NCBI RefSeq assembly: GCF_014840935.1
Contig: NZ_CP062005.1
Span: 3,162,001 to 3,226,000 of the forward strand
Origin: Halomonas sp. YLGW01
GTDB taxonomy: Bacteria; Pseudomonadota; Gammaproteobacteria; Pseudomonadales; Halomonadaceae
Length of the DNA stretch: 64,000 nucleotides
Reading direction: 5' to 3'
Shown here piece by piece: positions 38,825 to 50,523 of the stretch. The notes under the pieces were generated by a model, which worked only from the letters and a program-made list of their open reading frames with translations, ran no database searches and was not told the origin of the DNA. How positions within the stretch are numbered: the first letter of the stretch is position 1; each line of letters begins with the position of its first letter. Made by a program: the position numbers and the translations under genes.

Positions 38825-40762
38825 GCCGACGCCGACCGCCCGCCAGCGCCACCTCGAGCGTCGTCCCGTCCACCCGTCTGTCGCGCCCCTGGCGCCTGAC
38901 CCTGCTGGTGGCGATCACCGCAGGTCTGGTGCTGGTGACCTGGCAGGCCGCCGGGCTGGCCCGCGAGCAGGCCCTTTCAAGCCTCATCGACGAGGCCGAG
39001 AACGAGCTGCGCCTCTCCGCGGAGGGCCTGCGTGGTCACCTCTCCCGCCACGACTACCTGGCCGAGATGCTGGCCTCCCGCGAGGTGGTGCACCGTTTCC
39101 TCGCTAGCCCCGCACAGCTCGAGGCGATGCCGGTCAATCGCCTGCTCGATAGCGTGCGCGAGACCGCCGAGGTCTCGGACATCTACCTGCTCGACCGCCA
39201 GGGCGACACCCTGGCCGCCAGCAACTGGCAGCGCCCCGACACCTTCATCGGCCAGAACTATCGCTTCCGCGCCTACTACCGCGACGCCGTGGCCGGGCGC
39301 CCGGGCCGCTTCCATGGTCTTGGGGTGCAGTCGGGCGCCCGCGGCTACTATTTCTCTGCACCGATCTGGCTGGCCAACCACGAGGCTCAGACGGCGGACG
39401 GCGTGATGGTGGTCAAGGTACAGCTGGACAACGTGGAGGCGGCCTGGGCGGCGCAGAGCGCCGAGCTGATGGTCACCGACCATGACGGCATCATCTTCAT
39501 GGCCAGCCGGGAGGAATTGCGCCTGCATGCCCTGCACCCGCTCGGCGAGGCACAGCGGCAGGCGCTGCGCGAGTCGAGGCGCTACGCCGACGCACCGCTG
39601 CCCCCGGCGAGCCTCGAGACCCTCGAGCGGCGCCCGGACCAGGGCCAGGTGGTGAGCTTCCGCCAGGGGCCGCTGGCCGGCACCCCCTACCTGCGGCTGC
39701 GCCGCGAGATGCCCCAGTTCGCCTGGCAGATGCACATCCTGAAGCCGCTGACCCCGGTGCAGACGGCCCAGTGGCAAGCCGCGCTGCTGGCCGGTGGCCT
39801 CTACGGCATGGTCGCCATGGCCGGCGGCTACGGCTGGCAGCGCCGGCGACTGCGCCGCGAACGCGAGCAGTTCGCCGAACGCGAGCGGCGCACCCTGGCC
39901 CGGGCTCGGGACGAGCTGGAGCGCAACGTCGAGCGCCGCACTAGTGACCTGGTCGACGCCAACCGCCGGCTCTCCGACGAGATCGAGGAGCGCCGCCGCG
40001 CCGAACAGAGCCTGCGCCAGACCCGCGACGAGCTGGTGCAGGCCGCCAAGCTGGCCGTGCTCGGCCAGCTGGCCGCCGGCATCAATCACGAGCTCAATCA
40101 GCCGCTGGCGGCGATCCGCGCCTATGCCGAGAACGCCCGCCGCTTTCTGGCTCAGGCACGCCCCGAGACCGCCGACACCAACCTCGCCCAGATCGTCGAA
40201 CTGACCGAACGCATGGCCGAGATCAGCGCCCAGCTCAAGCAGTTCTCGCGACCCAGCGGCGACACCCTGACCGCGGTCTCGGTGACGGCCTGCTTTGACT
40301 ATGCGCTGCGCCTCTACCAGGCGCGGCTCAACGAGGCCGGCGTCGAGGTGGTCTACGACTGGCCCGCGGCGGAGACCTGGGTGCGCGCCGACCTGGTGCG
40401 CCTCGAGCAGGTGCTGGTCAACCTGATCGGCAATGCCCTGCAGGCCATGCACGACACGCCCGCCCCGCGCCTGACGCTGGCCATCGAACCGATCGGTGAC
40501 AGCGTGCGCCTGAACGTCGCCGACAATGGCCCAGGGATCCAGGAGGCCCACCTCGCCCGGGTCTTCGAGCCCTTCTTCACCACCAAGTCGCCGGGCAACG
40601 GCCTCGGCCTGGGCTTGTCGATCTCCTCACGGATCATCGACGACCTGGGCGGACGCCTGACGGTCGGCAACCAGCCTAAGGGCGGCGCCATCTTCACCGT
40701 CACCCTGCCCGCCGATGCGGCCCCCCGGCGCGACGCTTTCCCTCTCCAGGAGCCTTCTTCCC

Positions 40763-40770
<8 letters not shown>
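38821..40770 (+). CDS. dctB: DctB-type sensor histidine kinase
   Basis: A 649-residue membrane kinase. TM1 is near residues 23-47, and a periplasmic Cache-type sensor follows (VSDIYLLDRQGDTLAASNW, IGQNYRFRAYYRDAVAGRPG). TM2 is near 322-340. A coiled coil leads to the H-box GINHELNQPLAAIRAYAENA with phosphoacceptor His423, then the ATPase motifs NLIGNALQA, DNGPG and GLGLGLSI. DctB senses C4-dicarboxylates in rhizobia and pseudomonads. Here it is translationally coupled to lldR upstream and dctD downstream, but no dctPQM or dctA is in the neighbourhood. Confidence 0.88.
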
Positions 40771-42142
<1,372 letters not shown>

Positions 42143-42143
42143 C

Positions 42144-42167
42144 CCCACAGCGCCTCCCACAGCGCCT
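42144..42167. repeat. 12-bp tandem duplication between dctD and the convergent gene
   Basis: CCCACAGCGCCT occurs twice in direct succession, starting 2 bp after the dctD stop codon and reaching the stop of the convergent gene. Confidence 0.75.
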
Positions 42168-42838
42168 CAGCGCCAGAACAGGGTGCCGTGGTGAAGGATT
42201 CCCAGCAGCACCGGCCAGGGCGGCAGCCAGGGCGAGAGCCCGGCCGCCAGCAGTACCATCAGCACCGAGTTGCCGGGCTCGCGGAGGTCGCAGAGCTTGA
42301 GGGCGGTGCCGAAGGAGCGCTTGAGGCGCACGCCCATCAGGTCGACGCTGTAGAGCTCGTCGAGCAGCAGATGGATCACGCTGCCCAGCCACAGCGCCAG
42401 CCCCTGCAGCCAGGCGATCTCGGCGTCCTGGGCGAACAACCGGTAGCTCAACGCACTGGTGACCAGCGCGCACAGGCCGCTGGCCAGCAGCGAGTGCCAG
42501 ATGCCGCGGTGTACGGTGAAACGCTTGAAGACCGCTCCGGCCAGGTAGCGCACCCCCAGGTAGAGGCCGCCGCAGGCCACCACCAGCTCGCCCGTGGTGA
42601 GACGGGCCTGCAGCATCAGGGCACCGGCAATCACGGCAAGCACCGCGAAGAGGTTGAAGATCAGGCGAATCGCCTTGGAGTGGTCGGAATCGATGTCCGG
42701 CAGGATGCCGCCGAAGGCCACCAGGGCGGCCAGCGGCAGCGCATCGGTCGCGCTCCACCAGCCGGCCTGCCAGCCGCTGATGGCGGCCAGGGCGCCGCCG
42801 GCGGCGGCCACGCCGATGTGGGTTGCGAAATTGGCCAT
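42167..42838 (-). CDS. YdjM-like membrane-bound metal-dependent hydrolase
   Basis: A 223-residue protein with about five hydrophobic segments and the metal-ligand pattern of the YdjM/YfhO family: MANFATHIGVAAAGG, FGGILPDIDSDHSKA, HRGIWHSLLASG and IHLLLDELYSVDLMG. In E. coli YdjM is LexA-regulated; no LexA box is seen here. The ATG at 42838 gives the family start. It is the last of a leftward set after yrdA. Confidence 0.85.
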   Translation of the reverse strand: MANFATHIGVAAAGGALAAISGWQAGWWSATDALPLAALVAFGGILPDIDSDHSKAIRLIFNLFAVLAVIAGALMLQARLTTGELVVACGGLYLGVRYLAGAVFKRFTVHRGIWHSLLASGLCALVTSALSYRLFAQDAEIAWLQGLALWLGSVIHLLLDELYSVDLMGVRLKRSFGTALKLCDLREPGNSVLMVLLAAGLSPWLPPWPVLLGILHHGTLFWR

Positions 42839-42935
42839 GCCGGGCGACTCGACTACTGGATGGAAAACCAGATTATCGCCCGTCCAGACATGAAAAAACA
42901 ACGACTTGGATTAGCCTTCCGGCCAGGAACGACGC

Positions 42936-43481
42936 TTAGCCCGACGCCTGGCTCAGGTACTCGTCCTTCAGCTTGACGTAGTTGCCGGCGCTGTAGGTGA
43001 AGAAGGCCCGCTCGCTGTCCTTCAGCGGGCGCAGGGCCTTGGCCGGGCTGCCGCCGTAGACGTGACCGCTTTCCAGCCGCTTGCCGGGGGTGACCAGGGC
43101 ACCGGCGGCGATGATCACCTCGTCCTCGACCACGGCGCCGTCCATGACGATGGCGCCCATGCCCACCAGCACCCGGTCGCCCAGGGTGCAGCCATGCAGG
43201 ATCGCCTTGTGACCGATGGTCACGTCCTCGCCGATGGTCAGCGGATAGCCACCCGGGTTGAAGTCGCTTGCGTGGGTGATGTGCAGCACGCTGCCGTCCT
43301 GCACGCTGGTGCGGGCACCGATGCGGATGCGGTGCATGTCGCCGCGCACCACCGCCATCGGCCAGACCGAGCAATCATCGCCCAGCTCGACATCACCAAG
43401 CACCACACAGGCCGGATCGACGTACACTCGCTCGCCGAGCCGCGGGGTGTGGCCCCGATGGGTTCGCAGTCCGTCTTGCAT
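42936..43481 (-). CDS. Gamma carbonic anhydrase family protein (YrdA-like)
   Basis: A 181-residue left-handed beta-helix protein of hexapeptide repeats. Metal ligands are in VRGDMHRIRIG, VLHITHA and TIGHKAILHGC. The C-terminal helix is FTYSAGNYVKLKDEYL. Whether it is an active carbonic anhydrase cannot be told. The ATG at 43481 follows a purine-rich GAGAGGGAGAGG; upstream is an unusual low-complexity AT-rich stretch. Confidence 0.92.
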   Translation of the reverse strand: MQDGLRTHRGHTPRLGERVYVDPACVVLGDVELGDDCSVWPMAVVRGDMHRIRIGARTSVQDGSVLHITHASDFNPGGYPLTIGEDVTIGHKAILHGCTLGDRVLVGMGAIVMDGAVVEDEVIIAAGALVTPGKRLESGHVYGGSPAKALRPLKDSERAFFTYSAGNYVKLKDEYLSQASG

Positions 43482-43483
43482 GC

Positions 43484-43545
43484 GCCTCTCCCTCTCTCTG
43501 TGCCTGTCTCTGTACCGGTATATGTACTTGTATATGTACCTGACC
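43484..43545. repeat. Low-complexity leader upstream of the YrdA-like gene
   Basis: CTCTCCCTCTCTCTGTGCCT gives way to GTATATGTACTT / GTATATGTACCT, a 12-bp tandem pair at about 43517-43540. The patch is far more AT-rich than its surroundings. Confidence 0.7.
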
Positions 43546-43609
43546 GGCGGACCCGCCTGCCAGTGCGTCTTCATAGGCCGCACCAGAGGCGCGGCCGGTT
43601 CGCCGAAGG

Positions 43610-44950
43610 CTAGATCAGCCCGGAGGCCAGCACCACCACCACCAGCGGGATCGAGACATAGCGCACCAGGCCCTGCCAGATGCGAAAGCCATTGGGGCCG
43701 GCATCCAGCGCCCGCAGGGCGGTGTCCCGGGGCATCACCCAGGCGGCGAAGATGGCGATCAGCAGGCCCCCCACCGGCAGGAAGAAGTCGGTGGGCACGG
43801 TGGTGACCAGCTCGAAGAAGTTCATCTCGCCGATCCAGTCGACGTCCGCCATGGTCGAGAAGGACAGCACCGACAAGAGGCCCACGGCCCACACCGCCAC
43901 GCCGACGACGGCGGCGGCCTGGCCACGCTTGAGCCCCAGGCCCTGCAGCCCGGCCACGATGGGCTCGGCGAGGTTGATCGAGGAGGTCCAGGTTGCCATC
44001 AGCAGCAGCAGGAAGAAGACCGCCAGCCAGATCGAGCCGCCGGGCAGTTCGGCGAAGGCGATCGGCAGAGTCACGAACATCAGTCCCGGCCCCTCGCCCG
44101 GGTCCATGCCCTGGGAGAACACCACCGAGAAGATGGCGACCCCGGCCAGCAGCGCCACCAGTACGTCGAGCACCGCCACGGCCCCGGCGGCCCGCGGCAG
44201 GCTCTGGTGATCGGGCATGTAGGCGCCGTAGGCCATCAGCGCGCAGGCGCCCACCGCCAGGGTGAAGAAGGCGTGCCCCATGGCGTTGAGCACCACCTCA
44301 ACGGTAATGGCGGCGGGGTTGGGGGTGAACAACCAGGCCAGCGCCGGGCCGAAACCATCGGTGGTGGCGGCATAGCCCGCCAGCACGATCAGCAGCAGGT
44401 AGAGCATCGGCATCAGCAGGTTGTTGAGCTTCTCCAGGCCGCTGGAGACCCCGCCGGCCACCACCGCCATGGTCAGCAGCATGAACAGTGTATGGTTGAA
44501 GGTCATGCGCAGCGGGTCGGCGAGGAAGGCATCGAAGGCGCCCCCCACCTCGGGAGGCGTGGCGCCGACGAAGTCGCCGCGCAGTGACGTGACCAGATAC
44601 TCGATCGACCAGCCGGAGACCACCGAATAGAAGGACAGGATCAGAAACACCGTCAGGGTCCCGAACAGCCCCAGCCAACGCCAGTGCGGCGTGCGACCGG
44701 CGGCCATCGCCAGATGCGCAAGCGACTGGGTGGGGCTGCGCCGGCCGGCACGGCCGATCAGTATCTCGGCCATCATCACCGGCAGTCCCAGCAGCAGCAC
44801 GAAGGCCACGTACAGCAGCAGGAAGGCGGCACCGCCGTTCTCGCCGGTCATGTAGGGAAAGCGCCAGATATTGCCCAGGCCCACCGCGGCGCCGGTCACG
44901 GCGAGGATGAAGGCGCGCCGGGTCGTCCAGCGTTCCAGTGTCTCGTTCAT
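43610..44950 (-). CDS. NSS-family sodium-dependent transporter
   Basis: A 446-residue symporter of the neurotransmitter:sodium symporter (SNF) family, with eleven or twelve membrane helices. TM1 carries the sodium and substrate-binding signature AVGLGNIWRFPYMTGENGG. TM6 includes FSQGMDPGEGPGLMFVTLPI. Bacterial members carry amino acids such as tryptophan, tyrosine or alanine; the substrate here is not predictable. It is first of a leftward set with the YrdA-like gene 128 bp downstream. Confidence 0.92.
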   Translation of the reverse strand: MNETLERWTTRRAFILAVTGAAVGLGNIWRFPYMTGENGGAAFLLLYVAFVLLLGLPVMMAEILIGRAGRRSPTQSLAHLAMAAGRTPHWRWLGLFGTLTVFLILSFYSVVSGWSIEYLVTSLRGDFVGATPPEVGGAFDAFLADPLRMTFNHTLFMLLTMAVVAGGVSSGLEKLNNLLMPMLYLLLIVLAGYAATTDGFGPALAWLFTPNPAAITVEVVLNAMGHAFFTLAVGACALMAYGAYMPDHQSLPRAAGAVAVLDVLVALLAGVAIFSVVFSQGMDPGEGPGLMFVTLPIAFAELPGGSIWLAVFFLLLLMATWTSSINLAEPIVAGLQGLGLKRGQAAAVVGVAVWAVGLLSVLSFSTMADVDWIGEMNFFELVTTVPTDFFLPVGGLLIAIFAAWVMPRDTALRALDAGPNGFRIWQGLVRYVSIPLVVVVLASGLI

Positions 44951-45187
44951 CGGATCAGTTCCTTAAGCTGCGCGCATCGCAAGGGACGAAGAAGGCGCAA
45001 GCCTAGCAGGCCCGCCACGGCGGGCCAATCGGGCCTGCCAACGCCGCCCTCTGTCGGGCCGGCCGGTCGGCGCATTGAAACCTCGCGCTCCCGCCTCCAT
45101 CTAACGGATCATCATGATCATGACGCCTAGGCGTCCCCCCGGATTTCACCCGGGCGTCCGCGACGCCCTTGTTCACGAGGCTGCCCC

Positions 45188-47251
45188 ATGTCCACCACTT
45201 CGCCGGCTCGCAACCCGCTGCTCGCCCCCCAGGCGCTGCCCCCTTTCGCCGAGATCCAGCCCGAGCAGGTGGTGCCGGCCATCGAGCAACTGCTCGACGA
45301 GAATCGCGCCGCCATCGAGGCCCTGGTCGCGAAGGCCGAGCAGGACACCCCGACCTGGGAGAGCCTGGCCGAGCCGCTGGAGGCGCTCAACGACCGCCTC
45401 TCCCAGGCCTGGTCGCCGATCTCGCACCTCAACGGCACCATGAACACGCCGGCCCTGCGCGAAGCCTATCAGGCCTGCCTCGGCAAGCTTTCCGAGTACA
45501 GCACCTGGCTTGGCCAGCACTCAGGCCTGTTCCGCGCCTATCAGGCGCTCCGGCAGTCACCCGATTTCGCGCGCCTCGACGAGGCACAACAGCGCAGCAT
45601 CGACAACACCCTGCGCGACTTCCGCCTGGCCGGGGTCGACCTGCCCGAGGCACAGAAGCGCCGCTACGGCGAGATTCAGGCCCGGCTCTCGGCGCTCGCC
45701 AACACCTTCTCCAACCAGCTGCTGGACGCCACCCAGGCCTGGCACAAGGATATCGCCGACGCCAAGCGACTGGCCGGCCTGCCACAGAGCGCGCTGGATA
45801 CGCTCAAGGCCAACGCCGAGGCCAAGGGCATCGAGGGCTACCGCATCACCCTGGACTTTCCGAGCTTCTTCCCGGTGATGACCTATGCCGAGGACCGTGC
45901 CCTGCGCGAGGAGGTCTACACCGCCTTCGTCACCCGCGCCTCCGACCAGGGCCCCAACGCCGGCGAATTCGACAACGCCCCGGTGATGGAGGAGACCCTC
46001 GCCCTGCGCCGCGAGCTGGCCGAGCTCTTGGGCTTTGCGACCTATGCCGACTACTCCCTGGCCACCAAGATGGCCGATGGCCCCGCGCAGGTGATCGGTT
46101 TCCTCGAGGACCTGGCCGCTCGCGCCGTGCCCCAGGCCCGCGAGGAGTATGCCGAGCTCGAGACCTTCGCCCGTGACTCGCTCGCCATGACCGAGCTTCA
46201 GCCCTGGGACGTGGGCTATGCCAGCGAAAAGCTGCGTGAGGCCCGCTACGCCATCTCCGAGGAGCAGCTGCGCCCCTACTTCCCGGCCCCGCAGGTGGTG
46301 AACGGCCTGTTCAAGGTGGTCGAGCGGCTCTACGACGTCACCTTCGAGGAAGACGCTGAGGCCCCGCGCTACCACCCGGACGTGCGCTACTTCCGCATCC
46401 TCGAGGACGGTGCCCCGATCGCCGGCTTCTATCTGGATCTCTACGCCCGTGAAGGCAAGCGTGGCGGCGCCTGGATGGACGAGTGCCGGGTGCGGCGCCT
46501 GGCCGATGGCGGTGTGCAGCTGCCGGTGGCCTACCTGACCTGCAACTTCACCCGCCCGGTGGGCGAGAAGCCCGCGCTGCTGACCCACGACGAGGTCACC
46601 ACCCTGTTCCACGAGTTCGGCCACGGCCTGCACCACATGCTGACCCGCCAGACCGTCGCCGACATCTCCGGCATCAACGGCGTGGCCTGGGATGCGGTGG
46701 AGCTGCCCAGCCAGTTCATGGAGAACTTCTGCTGGGAGCGCGAGGGACTCGACCTGATCGCCGGCCACGTCGACACCGGCGAGCCGCTGCCCGAGGCGCT
46801 CTTCGACAAGCTCCTCGCGGCCAAGAACTTCCAGTCGGCGATGGGCATGGTGCGTCAGATCGAGTTCTCGCTGTTCGACTTTCGCCTCCACCACGAGCTC
46901 AAGGCACCCAGTGCCGGCGAGATCCAGGCGCTGCTCGACGACGTGCGCGACGCCGTCGCAGTGGTGCCCCGGGTGCCCTTCAACCGCTTCCAGAACGGCT
47001 TCGGCCACATCTTCGCCGGCGGCTATGCGGCGGGCTACTACAGTTACAAGTGGGCCGAGGTGCTGTCCGCGGATGCCTGGAGCGCCTTCGAGGAAGCCGG
47101 CATCTTCGACCCGGCCACCGGCCGACGCTTTCGCACCGAGATCCTCGAGCGGGGCGGCTCCCGGGATGCCGCGGCCCTGTTCCTGGCCTTCCGCGGCCGC
47201 GAGCCAAGCATCGAGCCGCTGCTGCGCCACAGCGGTATCCGCGCGGCCTGA
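45188..47251 (+). CDS. prlC: Oligopeptidase A (M3 family)
   Basis: A 687-residue cytoplasmic zinc peptidase. It degrades oligopeptides, including cleaved signal peptides, after ATP-dependent proteases. The zinc motif HEFGH is in TLFHEFGHGLHHML near residue 476, with the third ligand in ELPSQFMENFCWE. It starts MSTTSPARNPLLAPQALPPF and is of normal length. yheV lies 35 bp downstream, as in pseudomonads. Confidence 0.96.
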   Translation: MSTTSPARNPLLAPQALPPFAEIQPEQVVPAIEQLLDENRAAIEALVAKAEQDTPTWESLAEPLEALNDRLSQAWSPISHLNGTMNTPALREAYQACLGKLSEYSTWLGQHSGLFRAYQALRQSPDFARLDEAQQRSIDNTLRDFRLAGVDLPEAQKRRYGEIQARLSALANTFSNQLLDATQAWHKDIADAKRLAGLPQSALDTLKANAEAKGIEGYRITLDFPSFFPVMTYAEDRALREEVYTAFVTRASDQGPNAGEFDNAPVMEETLALRRELAELLGFATYADYSLATKMADGPAQVIGFLEDLAARAVPQAREEYAELETFARDSLAMTELQPWDVGYASEKLREARYAISEEQLRPYFPAPQVVNGLFKVVERLYDVTFEEDAEAPRYHPDVRYFRILEDGAPIAGFYLDLYAREGKRGGAWMDECRVRRLADGGVQLPVAYLTCNFTRPVGEKPALLTHDEVTTLFHEFGHGLHHMLTRQTVADISGINGVAWDAVELPSQFMENFCWEREGLDLIAGHVDTGEPLPEALFDKLLAAKNFQSAMGMVRQIEFSLFDFRLHHELKAPSAGEIQALLDDVRDAVAVVPRVPFNRFQNGFGHIFAGGYAAGYYSYKWAEVLSADAWSAFEEAGIFDPATGRRFRTEILERGGSRDAAALFLAFRGREPSIEPLLRHSGIRAA

Positions 47252-47286
47252 CGGCTGCGCCCCACCTTCACCGAACAGGAGATCTC

Positions 47287-47529
47287 ATGCCCGTCACCAA
47301 ACGCTTCATCGCCGGCGTCATCTGCCCCCGCTGCGCGACCATGGACCGGGTGCGCAGCTGGGAGCAGCACGGCATTCGCTACCGGGACTGCGTGAGCTGC
47401 GACTTCTTCGAGCAGCTGCCCATCGAGGACGATTCGCTCCCCGAGCTGGAAACACGGGTCAATCAGGTCCGCGAGGAACAGCAGCGCCAGGACGTGCAGA
47501 CGGTCAAGATCCTCGACCCTAAGGGCTAG
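47287..47529 (+). CDS. yheV: YheV family zinc-ribbon protein
   Basis: An 80-residue protein with two CxxC pairs, CPRCATMDRV and CVSCDFFEQ, and the family start MPVTKRFIAGVICP. Function is unknown. The ATG at 47287 has AGGAGA upstream. It follows prlC and precedes the Na/Pi gene by 4 bp. Confidence 0.92.
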   Translation: MPVTKRFIAGVICPRCATMDRVRSWEQHGIRYRDCVSCDFFEQLPIEDDSLPELETRVNQVREEQQRQDVQTVKILDPKG

Positions 47530-47533
47530 ACCC

Positions 47534-49261
47534 ATGATCGGGCCTCTCCAGGGGTGGCGCCCGCCGCGCCGGGTGCTGGAAGTGCTGGGGCTCGCCGCGG
47601 CCGCCGCCCTGCTGGTGGCCCGCCTCGACCTCGCCACCCTGGCGGCCGGCCTGGGGTTCTTCCTGTGGGGCATGACCTACCTGGAAGACGCCATCAAGCG
47701 GCTCTCCGGCGGCACCCTGAACCGCTGGCTGGCGGCGGCCACCGCCAGCACCCCCCGAGCCATCGCGGTGGGCACCCTGTCCACCGCCCTGGTGCAATCG
47801 AGCTCCCTGATCACCCTGCTGGCGATGTCCTTCGTCGGCGCCGGCCTGATCGCCCTGCCCGGCGCCATCGCCCTGCTGTTCGGCGCCAACCTGGGCACCA
47901 CCACCGGCGCCTGGCTGATCGCCGCCTTCGGCCTCAAGCTGAGCCTGTCCCACTACGCCATGCCGCTGCTGGCACTCGGTCTGCTCGGCAGCCGACTGCT
48001 CAAGGGCAGCCGGGCCGGGCTTGCCGGACTCTCGCTCGGCGTGGGCCTGCTGTTCCTCGGCATCGACTTCATGAAGCTCGGCTTCGAGTCCATCCAGAAC
48101 GGCCTGTCGCTGGATGGCCTGGTCGGTGAACGCGTCTGGCACTGGCCGCTGTTCGTGCTGTTCGGGGTCGCCGCCACGGTGGTCATGCAGTCGAGCCACG
48201 CCACCCTGCTGATCATCCTCGCCGCCCTCGGCTCCGGCCAGTTGCCCTACCTGCCGGCGCTGGCCATCGCCATCGGCGCCAACATCGGCACCACGGTGAC
48301 GGCACTGCTCGGCGCCATCGGGGCCGGGGCCGCCGGGCGGCGGCTGGCCGGGGCCCACCTGATCTTCAACCTGGCCACCGCCTGCGTGGCCCTGGCGCTG
48401 CTGCTGCCGCTGGCCGAGCTGGTCGACCGGCTGGCCGAGCTGATCGGCCTGGCGGCGACCGCCTGGCCGATGAAGCTGGCGCTCTTCCACACTTTGTTCA
48501 ATGGCCTCGGCATCCTGCTGATGCTGCCGGTCATTCCGCGCCTGGCGCGCCTGCTGGAGCGGCTCGTCCCCGAGCCCTCCCGCCGGCCGCCGGCCCAGGC
48601 TCGCTACCTGGAAGACACCGCCCTGGCCCACGCCGACACCGCCCTGGCGGCGCTGGAGCAGGAGAGCCGACGCCTCGAGCGTCGAGCCTACCATGTGCTC
48701 TGCGAGGCCATTCTGGTGCCCAGCGCCGAGGTCCTCGGCCATCCACCCACCCGCGAGGTGGTGCATGCGCCCATCGCGCCCGATGACTGGCCGGCGGTCA
48801 ATGTCCGCTATCACGAGCGCCTCAAGCCGCTGCTGGCGGAGCTGCTCGACTTCTATGCACGCCTCGACGTGCCCCTCACCGAAGGCCAGCAGGCCCGGCT
48901 CGAGGCCCTCTATGGGCGCAGCGTGCGCATGGTCGAGGCGGTACGTTTCGGCGAGGTGCTGCAGCGTAGCCTGCTGCGCCACGCCGCCGTCGGAAGTCCG
49001 CTGCGCGAGGCCCACGACGCCCTGCGCCAGGCGGTGGCCGAGGGGCTCAACCGGCTGGCCAACAACCCCGAGGCCCAGAGCATCGAGGCGCCCCTGGAAG
49101 CGGTTCGCCAGTTCTGGCAGCACGAGCTCGCCGACCGCCTGCGCCGGCACCGGCTGGATGCCTGGCTCGCCTCCTCGCTGCTCAACGACCTGCACCAGGC
49201 CAGCCGGCTGCTGGCCGCGCTGGCGCCGCCCGCCGCCGATTCGCGATCGGAAGCGCCCTAG
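47534..49261 (+). CDS. Na/Pi cotransporter family protein with PhoU-like tail
   Basis: A 575-residue protein. The N-terminal 340 residues contain two Na_Pi_cotrans repeats with the signature QSSS (LVQSSSLITLLAMSF near residue 90 and VMQSSHATLLIILAA near 216; the second is QSSH). GANLGTTTG and GANIGTTVT occur at equivalent places. A helical PhoU-like domain follows. It is expected to move phosphate with sodium, which fits a salt-adapted organism. It is tightly linked to yheV. Confidence 0.92.
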   Translation: MIGPLQGWRPPRRVLEVLGLAAAAALLVARLDLATLAAGLGFFLWGMTYLEDAIKRLSGGTLNRWLAAATASTPRAIAVGTLSTALVQSSSLITLLAMSFVGAGLIALPGAIALLFGANLGTTTGAWLIAAFGLKLSLSHYAMPLLALGLLGSRLLKGSRAGLAGLSLGVGLLFLGIDFMKLGFESIQNGLSLDGLVGERVWHWPLFVLFGVAATVVMQSSHATLLIILAALGSGQLPYLPALAIAIGANIGTTVTALLGAIGAGAAGRRLAGAHLIFNLATACVALALLLPLAELVDRLAELIGLAATAWPMKLALFHTLFNGLGILLMLPVIPRLARLLERLVPEPSRRPPAQARYLEDTALAHADTALAALEQESRRLERRAYHVLCEAILVPSAEVLGHPPTREVVHAPIAPDDWPAVNVRYHERLKPLLAELLDFYARLDVPLTEGQQARLEALYGRSVRMVEAVRFGEVLQRSLLRHAAVGSPLREAHDALRQAVAEGLNRLANNPEAQSIEAPLEAVRQFWQHELADRLRRHRLDAWLASSLLNDLHQASRLLAALAPPAADSRSEAP

Positions 49262-49491
49262 CCCGGCCCGTCATCTCGACACCGCGCCAACTGTGCGGAA
49301 ACCCACACACCCCGAGACGACCTCCATGCGGACTCCCGGACACGCGGCGCAGAAGGGCTATCGACCTTGGTCGAAAGAAAATTTCGCAAACTACTGATAA
49401 AGAAGAGACTGTTCGTGTAACGGCATGCCGGTTGCCCTGTATAGGGCGCCAATACGCTCGCTTCCAAGGCAACAACAAAAGAGGACGTCGC

Positions 49492-50502
49492 ATGTCAGTT
49501 CAACCGCACACCCCTAAGCCCCTCGTCGCTCGCCGCCTGGCCCTCGTCTCCGGCGTGATGCTCGGCGGCCTGATGATGGCCAGCGCCGCCCAGGCCGATC
49601 GCAGCGAATGGCCGGAGAGCTTCACCGTGGGCACCGCCAGCCAGGGCGGCACCTACTTCGTCTATGGCTCCGGCTGGGCCAACCTGGTCGCCGACGAACT
49701 GGGCCTGTCCGGCGGCGGCGAGATCACCGGCGGTCCGACCCAGAACCTGGCGCTGGTGCACAGCGGTGACATCGCCTTCGGCCTGACCACCATGGGCCCG
49801 GCCGCGGATGCGGTGAACGGCAAGAGCCCGCTGGCGCCGGGCTTCAAGATGGACAACGTCTGCGCCATGTTCCCGATGTATGAGACCCCGTTCTCGATCG
49901 CCGCCCTGTCGAGCTCGGGCATCACCGCGATCGACGAGATCCCGGATGGCGCCACCATCGGCTTCGGCCCGGCCGGCTCCACCTCCGATACCTACTTCCC
50001 GCTGATCCTCGAGGAGCTGGGCGTGAACTTCGAGCGTCGCAACGGCGGCTGGAACGACCTGGGCAGCCAGCTGCAGGACGGCCTGGTCGACGTCATCGCC
50101 TTCGCCGCCGGCATTCCGATCCCGGCCGTCAGCCAGCTCGAGGTGCAGACCGACGTCAACATCATCGAGTTCACCGAGGACGAGCAGGCCAAGGCCGCCG
50201 CGGCCTTCCCGGTGTCGGAGTTCACCATTCCGGCCAGCACCTACCAGACGCTGACCGAGGACGCCAACGCCGTCTCCATGTGGAACTTCGCCATCGCCGG
50301 CTGCGACCTGCCGGAAGACCTGGTCTACGAGGCCACCAAGGTCACCATGGAGAACAACGACAAGATGATGTCGGTGCACCGCAGCGCCGCAACCTCCATC
50401 CCGGAGAATGTCGGCAAGAACCAGGTGCTGCCCTTCCATCCGGGCGCCGCGCGCTGGTTCGAGGAGAACGGCTACGAGATCGACCCGGCGTTGATCAAGT
50501 GA
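49492..50502 (+). CDS. TAXI-family TRAP transporter solute-binding protein
   Basis: A 336-residue periplasmic protein with signal peptide (VARRLALVSGVMLGGLMMAS then AAQA). The mature part begins DRSEWPESFTVGTASQGGTY, typical of TAXI proteins, and contains GGPTQNLALVHSGDIAFGL. It binds a carboxylate-type substrate, often glutamate or 2-oxoglutarate in characterised members; the substrate here is unknown. GAGGACG precedes the ATG at 49492. The permease follows. Confidence 0.93.
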   Translation: MSVQPHTPKPLVARRLALVSGVMLGGLMMASAAQADRSEWPESFTVGTASQGGTYFVYGSGWANLVADELGLSGGGEITGGPTQNLALVHSGDIAFGLTTMGPAADAVNGKSPLAPGFKMDNVCAMFPMYETPFSIAALSSSGITAIDEIPDGATIGFGPAGSTSDTYFPLILEELGVNFERRNGGWNDLGSQLQDGLVDVIAFAAGIPIPAVSQLEVQTDVNIIEFTEDEQAKAAAAFPVSEFTIPASTYQTLTEDANAVSMWNFAIAGCDLPEDLVYEATKVTMENNDKMMSVHRSAATSIPENVGKNQVLPFHPGAARWFEENGYEIDPALIK

Positions 50503-50523
50503 GCCGCTGATACCTAGCCACCT

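Noticed and set aside
49262-49491. CGAAAGAAAATTTCG near 49370 as an operator for the TAXI-TRAP genes
   Set aside because: The palindrome is only 5 bp per arm in an AT-rich patch and matches no known regulator.
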